Positions 23,868-32,357 of a stretch of DNA of 64,000 nucleotides are shown one piece after another. The stretch lies in assembly GCF_020829495.1 (NCBI RefSeq), contig NZ_JAIVFQ010000014.1, forward strand, positions 1 to 64,000. The letters are read 5' to 3'. The stretch's first letter is position 1. Each line of letters starts with the position of its first letter. Source of the stretch: Nostoc favosum CHAB5714 (GTDB lineage: Bacteria; Cyanobacteriota; Cyanobacteriia; Cyanobacteriales; Nostocaceae). The notes beneath the pieces are model-generated. The model was not told the DNA's origin. It was given only the letters and a program-made list of their open reading frames with translations, and ran no database searches. The position numbers and the translations under genes were made by a program.

Positions 23868-26111
23868 ATGTATCGATTCCAGATCAGTGCATACACACAA
23901 ACGGGTGAATCCATCGGTCTTGTCGGTTCGACTCCAGAGTTGGGACTGTGGGACATCATGAAATGTGTCCGCCTGCGTACAAGTGGCGATCGCTATCCTT
24001 TATGGTGGACAGATGAAATTGACATTCAGCAGCCTTTATCGGGCGATGGACAGAGAGTCGAATATAAGTACATACGTCTCGATGCAAACGGTAATGCCCG
24101 ATGGGAGAGCTTACTAGATACAAATCGCTGGATTCCCATTGATCCTAACGATTATTCCAGCACAATTATTGTGGATGATGGCGCATTCGGTTATTTACAA
24201 CCTTACCCCTTTGGACACCTTGAGGAGCCTGCTGTCAAAATGCCCGTGGAGGAAGGGGCTGAAAGGCTCAAAATTGTAGTAATTGGCAGTTCCGTCGCAT
24301 TAGGTCATAAAGCCTGGTTTTTGAAAGGTTGGGTTTGGCTGTTGGCAGAGGCTTTGCAGCAAAAATATGGGCATCAACTCGTGAATGTGTCGGAAGTGGG
24401 GGCGAATGTCAGCAGAACGATCGCTCGATTTGGCTCAGTTGTCACCCCAGAACAACCGGATATCGTAATCATTGCCCTGTCTCTGGGCAACGAAGGGTTA
24501 GCCTACTGTCCCCCTCACGAACGGCGAGCAGTACAGCGACGGTTTGAAAGTGGCTTGCAGCAGCTTGTAAAAATGACGCGCGACATCGGAGCAATTCCAA
24601 TTCTGGGCGGTGTCTATCCCAATGGCGACTATTCCCAGGAACATTACTGGCTGATCCGAGACACACACAACCGAATGCTAAGTTGGGGCGTGACTGTACT
24701 AGATTGGTTGGCAACTGTGGATGATGGGCAAGGACGATGGAAAGCGGGGATATCGTTTGACCCGGCTCACCCGAACACTATTGGTCACAGCCTCATGTAT
24801 CAGCAGATCGACCAGCACCTCTTCGACATCGACAAAGACGAATTAGCAAAAGAAAAACAACGCTTCCGGCAACCAAACGAATTCCCCATCTACTTTGATA
24901 ATGGGGGCTTTCATATCTCTGTCTGTATCGAAGAGAAGCGTTTACGGATCATTAACCCATCACAATACAGCTATACCATCGCTTCCTATTGGCAGGAACT
25001 ACAAACTGCACTGCAAAGTAAGGCTGGATTGATACCGGGTATCTACATTGCGAAAGATACTCAACCAGGGACGCTCCCCTTCTTTGCTGTAGAGGATGGC
25101 GCGATCGCAACTACAATAAACATTCCCCCTGGTGCTGACCTAGAATATAGCGCTGCCTTCAATCTCTTTTCGCCGAACAACGTTTTATTCTATGACGGGC
25201 ATCTGGGGATTTTGCAAGCGGACGAACGCCACCTCTGGGTAATCAACGAATCAGACAACGAGTACAATATCCAGCCAATGTGGACGGAGGTTTGCAACGC
25301 ACTTAGAGCTATGCCATCGGGTATCTATGAAGATCCGCTTCATCCCGACGCCCCCTTTCGCACGATGATGATTGGCAAGGATGGGCTAGAAAGCCGGGTG
25401 AAAGCATCACCGAAGTCTGCGGTGCTGTTCCAATACAAATGCAAATTATCAGATATCAGCCGTGTGGCAATTCTTTCCCTTGGCGATCGCTGTGCCGTCC
25501 GCATGATGCTATATAAGATGGAGTATGATGGCCCCGCCTTTCCCTTTGATTTGACGCGCACCACTAATATTGCAGATGTTGCGGATGCGATCGAAAACGG
25601 TTTTGATGATATGTGGAATCCAGCCTTTCTGCACTACAGTCCCGATGCAGGCAGAATTTACCACAGTAAGTGGTCAGGTTTATCCTTTGCCCATGAAGTC
25701 GAGGAGACAGACGACCCAACGAGCGATATGTCTCCCGTCCATGAACGGATGCGCGTTCGGTACACGGCACGGTCTGAAAGGTTTTGGTACGCACTGCGGC
25801 AATGCGATAAAGTGCTTTTTGTTCGCACAGGAATTAGCGATCGCGGTGGTGTGATAGATTTAGTCAACAAGCTACAAAAACAATGCCAGGCGAAACCATT
25901 TCATCTCTTGCTTCTTTCTCCCCAAAGCGATGATGAGTTTTTAGACCTTCCCAATGTGCTGCACTACAATGTCGAGTTTAATCCCGATCGCATGTATGAC
26001 GATTTGGGACATTGGATGTACTGCACAGAGGTGATGCGAAGAATTCTGGAATCTCTTGGGGTTTCTAGTAAAAACCTCTTTTGGTGTCCACCCAAAATAC
26101 CGAAGGGGTGA
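23868..26111 (+). CDS. CBM20 - SGNH hydrolase - DUF1796 fusion protein
   Basis: The 747-residue protein has at least three parts. Residues 1-105 resemble a CBM20 starch-binding domain (GLVGSTPELGLWD, VEYKYI). Residues 133-315 are an SGNH/GDSL hydrolase with Ser141 (VVIGSSVALG), Asn208 (SLGNEG) and Asp298/His301 (FDPAHPNTIGH). Residues 528-730 resemble DUF1796, a putative papain-like peptidase family, with Cys542 in LSLGDRCAVR and HSKWSGLSFAHE. The middle 340-510 is beta-rich and unassigned. No signal peptide is visible. It may modify a glycan or peptide; a link to the divergent graspetide genes is only positional. Confidence 0.7.
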   Translation: MYRFQISAYTQTGESIGLVGSTPELGLWDIMKCVRLRTSGDRYPLWWTDEIDIQQPLSGDGQRVEYKYIRLDANGNARWESLLDTNRWIPIDPNDYSSTIIVDDGAFGYLQPYPFGHLEEPAVKMPVEEGAERLKIVVIGSSVALGHKAWFLKGWVWLLAEALQQKYGHQLVNVSEVGANVSRTIARFGSVVTPEQPDIVIIALSLGNEGLAYCPPHERRAVQRRFESGLQQLVKMTRDIGAIPILGGVYPNGDYSQEHYWLIRDTHNRMLSWGVTVLDWLATVDDGQGRWKAGISFDPAHPNTIGHSLMYQQIDQHLFDIDKDELAKEKQRFRQPNEFPIYFDNGGFHISVCIEEKRLRIINPSQYSYTIASYWQELQTALQSKAGLIPGIYIAKDTQPGTLPFFAVEDGAIATTINIPPGADLEYSAAFNLFSPNNVLFYDGHLGILQADERHLWVINESDNEYNIQPMWTEVCNALRAMPSGIYEDPLHPDAPFRTMMIGKDGLESRVKASPKSAVLFQYKCKLSDISRVAILSLGDRCAVRMMLYKMEYDGPAFPFDLTRTTNIADVADAIENGFDDMWNPAFLHYSPDAGRIYHSKWSGLSFAHEVEETDDPTSDMSPVHERMRVRYTARSERFWYALRQCDKVLFVRTGISDRGGVIDLVNKLQKQCQAKPFHLLLLSPQSDDEFLDLPNVLHYNVEFNPDRMYDDLGHWMYCTEVMRRILESLGVSSKNLFWCPPKIPKG

Positions 26112-26126
26112 GAAATTAGGTAGGGG

Positions 26127-26258
26127 CGCTCGCATTTGGTATTTCGGCGCTCGCATTTGGTATTTCGGCGCTCGCATTTGTTATTTCGGCGCTCGCATTT
26201 GTTATTTCGGCGAACTCATTTGTTATTTCGGCGAACTCATTTGCTATTTCGGCGACTG
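26127..26258. repeat. 21-bp tandem repeat array
   Basis: Six full units of 21 bp (core CTCGCATTTGGTATTTCGG with variants) start 15 bases after the stop of the fusion gene, plus a partial seventh. They are open in several frames and would encode ICYFGAR-type heptapeptides, but no gene is supported. Confidence 0.75.
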
Positions 26259-26300
26259 GGTTGTTTGAGTTTTTCAACTTACCGTGAGTTGGTTATAACG

Positions 26301-26413
26301 CAATACAGTTCAGTTAAGCATTTCTTCCTTCTCTTTGCGTCCTTTGCGTCCTTTGCGGTTCGTTAAAAAAATTGACTTTGACAAAGAGTTTTAGCCTTAA
26401 GTGAACCGTATTG
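26301..26413. mobile_element. MITE-like element, CAATAC family, copy 2
   Basis: It starts CAATACAGTTCAGTTAAGC and ends CTTAAGTGAACCGTATTG. An exact 10-bp target duplication, GGTTATAACG, flanks it (26291-26300 and 26414-26423). Confidence 0.75.
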
Positions 26414-26423
26414 GGTTATAACG

Positions 26424-26547
26424 CAATACGCTTGGGTTAAGGCTAGGACTCTTTTTTTTAACGAACCACAGAGGCGCAGAGGACACAGAGAGAAGAGAGA
26501 AGAGAGAGAAGAGAGAGAAGGAAAAATTGCTTAACTGAACTGTATTG
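26424..26547. mobile_element. MITE-like element, CAATAC family, copy 3 (opposite orientation)
   Basis: It starts CAATACGCTTGGGTTAAGG and ends CTTAACTGAACTGTATTG, the reverse orientation of copy 2. It shares the duplicated target GGTTATAACG with the neighbouring elements (26414-26423 and 26548-26557). Confidence 0.75.
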
Positions 26548-26557
26548 GGTTATAACG

Positions 26558-26782
26558 CAATACGCTTGGGTTAGCGTCAAAAACCATAAACTGCGTAGGT
26601 TGGGTTGAGGAACGTAGACCCGAAGGGGCTTCCCGCAGGGTAACCCAAGCGTATTGCAATACTGCGTAGGTTTTGCCTAAAAAAGAAAAATGCGTAGGTT
26701 GAGTTGAGGAACGAAACCCAACATTTTGTGGGGTTTGTTGGGTAACGCATTGCCAAAACCTACGCAGTATTGAAGCGTATTG
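26558..26782. mobile_element. MITE-like element, copy 4, containing a nested element
   Basis: It starts CAATACGCTTGGGTTAGCG, ends CCAAGCGTATTG and is flanked by GGTTATAACG (26548 and 26783). A second element (26657-26772) with perfect 19-bp ends, CAATACTGCGTAGGTTTTG, is inserted near its right end and is flanked by its own 10-bp duplication, AAGCGTATTG (26647 and 26773). Confidence 0.7.
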
Positions 26783-26816
26783 GGTTATAACGGTGAAGTT
26801 TAATTGCTGCCATTCC

Positions 26817-28295
26817 TCAATAGCCCAATGGATGGCGGAAATCACCAACCACTTTGTCAAGTTCTTGAGCGATCGCCAACAACTCCATCTCGCGCCATCG
26901 TTTGCCAACAATTTGCATCCCAATCGGTAAGTCATTGTGAGTTTGCCCAATAGGAATTACCACCGCAGGATGACCACTGAGATTAAATGGTATGGTGTAA
27001 GCTCCATTTGCCACCAGATGAGGATAGGATTTGCCCTCAATATCAATGGCGCTCCAAGCCGGACGATGGGTAAATGCAGGAGTTGCTGTCACAGGAGTGA
27101 GCCATACATCCCACCCTTCTAAAGCTTCATCGATTTGAGTAATGAAGCGATCGCGCTCGGTGAGTGTCTCGAAATATCCTCTTAGACTGGGATTCAAAAG
27201 TTCTGGGAGAAAGCTGTTGAAATTCCCCAATTTTCGGAGTTTTTTGTCGCCTTGAGTTGCCGTGCGAAAGAGTAACTCTAAAGTGCGTTTCACATTATAG
27301 CGATCTTTGGGTTGGGCGTAGTTGTTGATGTATGCTTCCATCCGCCCGTAGAGGTTCCACACTGTGGATAAATCAAAGTCTTTGGGAAGCCAGCGTTCAA
27401 CATGAGTACCTGCTTGAGCAAGTTTTTGCACAACTGTCTGTACTGCGGCTCGAATTTGGGCAGCCACGGGAACCTCCACCCATTCATCAATCCAAGCAAT
27501 TTTAAGATCCTGCAAAGACTTGCCAGATGGAGTATCAAGGGGAAGCGGTGGCACATCTGGGCGACGCAAATCTGCACCAGCGATTAGTGAAAAACAAAGG
27601 CGAATATCTTCGAGCGATCGCGCAAAACAGCCAATAGTCAACATTTGTCGCAAACATAGCGGCATTCCCGGTACTTCAGGAATACTTCCGGCAGTGGAAA
27701 TACGGCGATCTGTTGGCTTTAAACCATACACACCACAGAAAGTTGCAGGTTGGCGCACGGAACCCGCAATATCGTTGCCTATATCTAATGGTGAAAGTCC
27801 GGCTGCAACCGCAGCAGCACTGCCTCCAGAACTGCCGCCTGCTGTGTAGTCAAGATTCCAGGGATTATTTACCCGTGGAAACAGAGAATTTGTACTTTGA
27901 AAATCACCAGCCAGTTCTGCCATGTTCGTTTTGCCAAGGATAACGGCTCCTGCTGCCCGTAGCCTTGCAACAACGGTGGCATCCTGTTGAGGAATGTAGT
28001 CTTTGAGAGGAATGTAACCTGCTGTGGTACGGAGTCCTACTGTTTCAAAAATGTCTTTGATCGTCACAGGAACACCGTGCAGAGCGCCCCAGTGTTCTCC
28101 TCTAGCTAGGGCTTCATCCGCAAGCTTTGCTCTGGTACGAGCATTGTCTTCGTCTAATGTGCAAATTGCATTCAACTTTGAGTTGTGCTTAAAAATCTGC
28201 GCCAGGTAAGCATCAAACACTTCGATAGCAGAGACATGGCGAGCGCAAATCATCTGAGCAAGTTGATGAGCGGGTAGAAAAACTAAGTCACTCAT
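26817..28295 (-). CDS. Amidase-signature hydrolase
   Basis: The 492-residue enzyme has the amidase signature triad: Lys in GVPVTIKDIF, cis-Ser in TAGGSSGGSAAAVAAG, and nucleophile Ser in GNDIAGSVRQPATFCGVYGL. The usual GSDxGGSIR is GNDIAGSVR here, still with the catalytic Ser. It hydrolyses amides; the substrate is not clear, and GatA-type transamidation is less likely without GatB/C neighbours. The C-terminus shows PFNLSGHPAVVIPIG as in the family. The gene is single on the minus strand, and the MITE pile-up ends about 24 bases beyond its stop. Confidence 0.8.
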   Translation of the reverse strand: MSDLVFLPAHQLAQMICARHVSAIEVFDAYLAQIFKHNSKLNAICTLDEDNARTRAKLADEALARGEHWGALHGVPVTIKDIFETVGLRTTAGYIPLKDYIPQQDATVVARLRAAGAVILGKTNMAELAGDFQSTNSLFPRVNNPWNLDYTAGGSSGGSAAAVAAGLSPLDIGNDIAGSVRQPATFCGVYGLKPTDRRISTAGSIPEVPGMPLCLRQMLTIGCFARSLEDIRLCFSLIAGADLRRPDVPPLPLDTPSGKSLQDLKIAWIDEWVEVPVAAQIRAAVQTVVQKLAQAGTHVERWLPKDFDLSTVWNLYGRMEAYINNYAQPKDRYNVKRTLELLFRTATQGDKKLRKLGNFNSFLPELLNPSLRGYFETLTERDRFITQIDEALEGWDVWLTPVTATPAFTHRPAWSAIDIEGKSYPHLVANGAYTIPFNLSGHPAVVIPIGQTHNDLPIGMQIVGKRWREMELLAIAQELDKVVGDFRHPLGY

Positions 28296-28429
28296 AGGTC
28301 GATTTCACCTCATTTGTCGGACTCCCAGGCTTGATCAAGTTAATTATATTTATTTAAATTGAAGAATTTGCACAGTTTAAAACTTCAGGTCTAATTGGGC
28401 GTTGACGATGCTATCGGTAAAGCGATAAA

Positions 28430-30370
28430 TTATCCCAAACCGAATAATTTAGAAATTGCAGGCAATAATTTATTACCAGCTTCCACCAGCGAAGCAACAG
28501 CAGGTAAGCCTGTGAATATCCCTTTCAACATTGTGATTGCCGTTTTTGCCGTCTTTTGTTTGGTGGATTCTTGGGGATTTTTACCCGCTTCTGCTAAAGC
28601 CTTCACCTGTTCGAGTGCATCAGCTTTCTCTTCTTCTGGCAAATATGTGGATTGTATGATTGCATCTTGCAACTGCGACAATAATTCTTTAATTCCTGGT
28701 TTCTCGGCATCGGTTGCATCAGGTAACTGATTGAGGGCAATACTCACGTTACCGCTAATGGTTCCTAGATTAGCAATAGAATTATTGCCAGCGATACCGC
28801 TAACATTACTGCTACCTTCAATATTGATGCCACTGATATCTGACATGTTGGTATCTCCTTGTGTATAAAATTTCGGCTGCCCAAGTGCAGTTGTAATCAT
28901 ATTTTTTAAATCACTAATATAACTATCTTTTTCTATCAGCAATAATTGCTGACTCTGCGATAAAGCTTTAAGTTGATTATAGTCATCAAAATATTCTGCA
29001 CTCAGTTGAGATTTATCGCTACCTGCTGCGGTTTTGGCTCTGAGCAAGATTTTATCATCGCCGCGTTTCTCCATTGCCACGATTTCTAACTCGGCTTCGG
29101 GATGGTTTTCGGCAAGGTTTTTGAAGGCGATCGCAACAGCGCGAGGGTCAACGCCTTGATTATGATAAAGGTCGAGGGTGTCAAAAATTGGCTTGATAAA
29201 GTTGGCAAAATCCCCGTCTGCAAATACCTCTTGTTTATTATCAGGTTTGCGGAGGGGGTCGGGGTCTTCTTTGGTGGGTAAGCGCATGAAGATATATTCA
29301 CACCTCACCCCATGCAATTTAGTTGTATTTGTAATGCCCCAATCTTCGATGTACGCGCCTGTGAGATTTGCACCAGTTAAATCGGTTGCATCTAGTTGCG
29401 TTTGCTTCAGTTTTGCTCTTGACAAATCGGCATCTTGCAAATTGGCTTCACTGAGATCAGCACCAATAAAGCTGGCATCTGCTAGGTTAGCTTTTTGTAA
29501 GTTGATACACCGCAGGTTTTCACGGTAAAAATTCTTATCCTGTCCCTGTCCTGTAACCAGCAGTTGACGTACTTGTGAGTTTTGAAGATAAGTTGAGCCA
29601 GGACGAACACGGTCAAGCATTCTGGCTTGATGCCAACGGCTACAGATAAGAATAGTGTTTCGTAAATCTGTACTTTTGAGTGTGGCTTGGGTGAAATCAG
29701 CATTGGTTAAATTAGCGCCACGAAAACTTGTACCTCCTGTTGCAGCAAAAGCGATCGCAATATTACGAATTAAGGAGTGTTTTTGATCTCCTTTCATGGC
29801 TCGCCAGCTGATATAGATACTAAATAACGTTCCGGCTCCGGCGAAGGCGAGGGCGAAGGCGACGGCTCCGGCGAAGGCGAGGGCGAGGGCGACGGCGAAG
29901 GCGAGGGCGACGGCGAAGGCGAAGGCGAGGGCGACGGCGAAGGCGAAGGCGAGGGCGACGGCGAAGGCTCCGATTCCGGCGACGGCGAAGGCGAGGGCGA
30001 CGGCGACGGCTCCTAAACCAGCTATTATTCCTTGGCGAATCGTGATGAATAAAAAGACAATCAATGTGATTAGAGCAACCCAGCCCCTAATCTGCTCTTC
30101 ACTGGATAAGTGAAATATCAGCGACACATAGTAACCATTGACAGCCCAGAAAAGTCCTGACAGTCCCGACAATAAGAATGAGACAATAACTAAACCAATT
30201 GCCCAATGTCGTTGCAGTCCAGCTTTGGCGTGGCTGAAGTTTGCCCCTGTCAGGTTGGCGTTGGTGAAGTTTGCCCCACGGATGTCGGCATAGCTAAAGT
30301 TTGCATCCGCAAGGTCTTGTCCTTTGAAGTTGCGTCCTCGGAGATTTTGACCGGAGAAGTCTAAAGCCAT
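28430..30370 (-). CDS. Membrane pentapeptide-repeat protein
   Basis: From ATG 30370 the protein begins MALDFSGQNLRGRNFKGQDL, an A(D/N)LXX pentapeptide block (about 1-50). Two membrane segments follow (about 55-80 and 95-115), and then an Ala/Phe-rich stretch of 60 residues (AFAVALAFAFAVALAF). A second pentapeptide block (about 220-340) leads to a soluble C-terminal region with GSSNVSGIAGNN and a KLLPAISKLFGLG end, common in cyanobacterial effector-like proteins. Beta-helix pentapeptide repeats mediate protein contacts; the function is unknown. An upstream TTG would add eight residues. Confidence 0.75.
   Translation of the reverse strand: MALDFSGQNLRGRNFKGQDLADANFSYADIRGANFTNANLTGANFSHAKAGLQRHWAIGLVIVSFLLSGLSGLFWAVNGYYVSLIFHLSSEEQIRGWVALITLIVFLFITIRQGIIAGLGAVAVALAFAVAGIGAFAVALAFAFAVALAFAFAVALAFAVALALAFAGAVAFALAFAGAGTLFSIYISWRAMKGDQKHSLIRNIAIAFAATGGTSFRGANLTNADFTQATLKSTDLRNTILICSRWHQARMLDRVRPGSTYLQNSQVRQLLVTGQGQDKNFYRENLRCINLQKANLADASFIGADLSEANLQDADLSRAKLKQTQLDATDLTGANLTGAYIEDWGITNTTKLHGVRCEYIFMRLPTKEDPDPLRKPDNKQEVFADGDFANFIKPIFDTLDLYHNQGVDPRAVAIAFKNLAENHPEAELEIVAMEKRGDDKILLRAKTAAGSDKSQLSAEYFDDYNQLKALSQSQQLLLIEKDSYISDLKNMITTALGQPKFYTQGDTNMSDISGINIEGSSNVSGIAGNNSIANLGTISGNVSIALNQLPDATDAEKPGIKELLSQLQDAIIQSTYLPEEEKADALEQVKALAEAGKNPQESTKQKTAKTAITMLKGIFTGLPAVASLVEAGNKLLPAISKLFGLG
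29838..30015. repeat. Hexanucleotide GCGANG repeats inside the membrane segment
   Basis: GCGAAG, GCGAGG and GCGACG units repeat about 28 times and encode alternating Ala with Phe, Leu or Val. The GC content and codon use differ sharply from the rest of the gene. Confidence 0.75.
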
Positions 30371-30451
30371 GTTCCACTTTACGGAGGTGAGCAAATTTTA
30401 CTACACGCTTACCCCTGTAAGTTCAGGAATGGTTAGATATTTTTCATTAAT

Positions 30452-30730
30452 GGAGTTCAAAGACTCGTTCACAAGTATAAAAGGCTCATTAATGGAGTTC
30501 AAAGACTCGTTCACGAGTATAAAAGACTCGTTAACGGAGTTCAAAGGCTCATTCACGAGTATAAAAGACTCGTTAACGGAGTTCAAAGACTCATTCACGA
30601 GTATAAAAGACTCGTTAACGGAGTTCAAAGACTCATTCACGAGTATAAAAGACTCGTTGACGGAGTTCAAAGACTCGTTCACGAGTATAAAAGACTCGTT
30701 AACGGAGTTCAAAGCTTCATTAATGGAGTT
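30452..30730. repeat. 42-bp (2 x 21) tandem repeat array
   Basis: Six 42-bp units plus a half unit lie upstream of the pentapeptide gene. Each 42-mer consists of two diverged 21-mers sharing AAAGACTCGTT; one contains GAGTATAAAAGACTC, whose ends are complementary (GAGT/ACTC). The array at 45074 carries the same word on the other strand. Both strands are open but no gene is supported. Confidence 0.75.
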
Positions 30731-30878
30731 ATCATGTCCGGTTGCTTAGTTGCTAAACCCCAGAAACCCACCCCGCCAACCCCACCCCTTACTCCCCTCG
30801 CCTTAGTAACTACGGTGTAGACACAAGTCTTGTCGCAGCCATATCTTTATTAATTAATAAATCTCGCACTGCGTTTCT

Positions 30879-31001
30879 ATCCCGCCTCGGAATGAATTCC
30901 GAGTCTCATAGCCCAAGTCCACTTAAGTGGACTAAATTGATTATTCAGTCCACTTAAGTGGACTTCAGCTATTAGCCCTGAACTTTAGTTCTGGGCGGGA
31001 T
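30879..31001. repeat. Hairpin-cassette repeat, copy 3
   Basis: The outer arms ATCCCGCC and GGCGGGAT enclose TCGGAAT/ATTCCGA, two copies of the perfect palindrome AGTCCACTTAAGTGGACT (30922 and 30947) and GAACTTTAGTTC. The regular layout of hairpins inside an outer stem resembles a structured mobile element. Confidence 0.6.
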
Positions 31002-31159
31002 GTTAGTAAGTGTGACAGTTTAACTCTGAAAAAATGTGGCTAAAATATCGCTTTCAGCTTGTTAATATTTTATGTACTAAAGTGCCGCTAGCTCAGAAAA
31101 ACTATAGCCGAGTTTATTATGTAGATAGTATTTAAAGAGCATTGAGTGTAAAGATAACA

Positions 31160-31402
31160 ATGGAATCAAAGCAAGATGACATTACTATTCTTCAACAAGC
31201 ACAGAAGCGTTTACGGCGACTGTCTCCAGAAAGGCTGCGGGTAGTGAGTGATTTTCTGGCTGCTCTAGAAGAAAAAGAAGAACATGAGGCGACGGCGGAA
31301 CTTTTGAATATCCCTGGTTTTGAGCAAGCTTTGCGCGAAGCTATGCAAGAAGCTGAGGCTGGGGAAGTGGTGTCATTTGACAGTATTCGTCGTCATGTAT
31401 GA
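31160..31402 (+). CDS. Antitoxin of a RelE-type pair
   Basis: The 80-residue acidic protein from ATG 31160 has an N-terminal helical part (ILQQAQKRLRRLSPERLRVV) and a C-terminal acidic tail (LREAMQEAEAGEVVSFDSIR). It overlaps the start of a RelE-like toxin remnant by a few bases, the usual toxin-antitoxin arrangement. An upstream TTG (31142) is a less likely start. As the toxin is broken, the antitoxin may be a relic. Confidence 0.6.
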   Translation: MESKQDDITILQQAQKRLRRLSPERLRVVSDFLAALEEKEEHEATAELLNIPGFEQALREAMQEAEAGEVVSFDSIRRHV

Positions 31403-31655
31403 ACTTGTACTGACTCGCAAAGCACAGAAGTTTTATCAAGAAGTAGATGCATCACTAGCGGAACGACTAAACCGTTGTTTTGACTAACTGCAACAGAATG
31501 CTTATGAACATCCAAACATTAAGCGGCTCAAAGGTGATTTCGCGGGTCTTTTTCGTTATCGAGTTGGTGTCTGGCGAGTTGTTTATAAGGTGGATGAAGA
31601 ACAGCAACTAATTACTATTTTACTGATAGCCCATCGGAGCAATGTATATCGGTGA
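31395..31655 (+). pseudogene. RelE/ParE-type toxin with an internal stop
   Basis: From ATG 31395 the frame reads MYELVLTRKAQKFYQEVDAS, LNRCFD, then TAA (31485-31487), then LQQNAYEHPNIKRLKGDFAG, FRYRVGVWRVVYKVDEE and LLIAHRSNVYR. This is a complete RelE-fold toxin apart from one stop, which a CAA-to-TAA change explains. The toxin should be inactive. Confidence 0.65.
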
Positions 31656-31721
31656 GTGTGTGGTGTATGTCAAGTATTAATGTGGAGATAAGCACGATAA
31701 TTTGCATTATAGAAACTACTG

Positions 31722-31943
31722 ATGAACCGCTCGAAAATAATTGCCATTCTTACAGGTGCAATTTCTGTCATTTTAGCGATCGCCTACCTGATCTTAGTCC
31801 AACTGCTGGACTACCGCGACATGAAACCCGCTCCTATCAACCAATTTGACGAAGCACCTGCGTTAGCGATCGCGCAGCCTTCCGAAGGAAAGCTTACCAT
31901 TCGCGTAGCGTCTCGTAGAGAGGGTATCGCTATCTATCACTAG
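31722..31943 (+). CDS. Small single-span membrane protein with a repeat-derived tail
   Basis: The 73-residue product begins MNRSKIIAILTGAISVILAI with one membrane helix (6-28). A short polar part (LLDYRDMKPAPINQFDEAP) follows. The last about 22 residues (KLTIRVASRREGIAIYH) come from a common cyanobacterial short repeat (GCGTAGCGTCTCG). The true gene probably ended sooner or continued differently. The function is unknown. Confidence 0.45.
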   Translation: MNRSKIIAILTGAISVILAIAYLILVQLLDYRDMKPAPINQFDEAPALAIAQPSEGKLTIRVASRREGIAIYH

Positions 31944-32027
31944 CAGATTAATAAAATAATGCAAACATAAATTACATTTAGTCGATTTGTAGAGACGCAA
32001 TCAATTGCATCTCTTGTTATTTATAAT

Positions 32028-32338
32028 TAGGACTTATATCATGTCCGCTTGATTACTTATTAAACCCGAAGAACCCCACCCCGCCAAAGCTATGCTTTGT
32101 CTCCCCTCCCCGCAAGCGGGGAGGGGTTGGGGGTGGGGTGTAATGACTGTGGTTAGCGTAACTATTTATGCGGACATGATATTACGCACAGCTAATGAAA
32201 AACGAACCACAGAGAAGCCAGTGCGCCCTTGCGGTTCCCCGACTTGTTCGCGCAGCGTCTCCCCTTGGGAGAAGCAACTGGCGCGACGCAGAGGTCACGG
32301 AGGAATGAGAGTTTGAGAGGGTTTTTGCGTAAGTCCTA
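32028..32338. mobile_element. Two nested palindromic elements
   Basis: The outer element has ends TAGGACTTA and TGCGTAAGTCCTA. Within its left end sits an inner element (32037-32181) with perfect ends TATCATGTCCGC/GCGGACATGATA, flanked by TTA on both sides (32034 and 32182). Removing the inner element with one TTA restores TAGGACTTACGCA, the exact mirror of the outer right end. Confidence 0.65.
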
Positions 32339-32357
32339 ATAATATTTACGATCGCTA

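Noticed and set aside
26127..26258. Possible CRISPR array
   Set aside because: The units are contiguous 21-mers with no unique spacers, and no cas genes are present. The same holds for the other 21-bp arrays.
30369..30749. Open frames on both strands through the repeat array
   Set aside because: The peptides are simple seven-residue repeats on both strands with no other domain; an open frame is expected for a 21-bp unit without stops.
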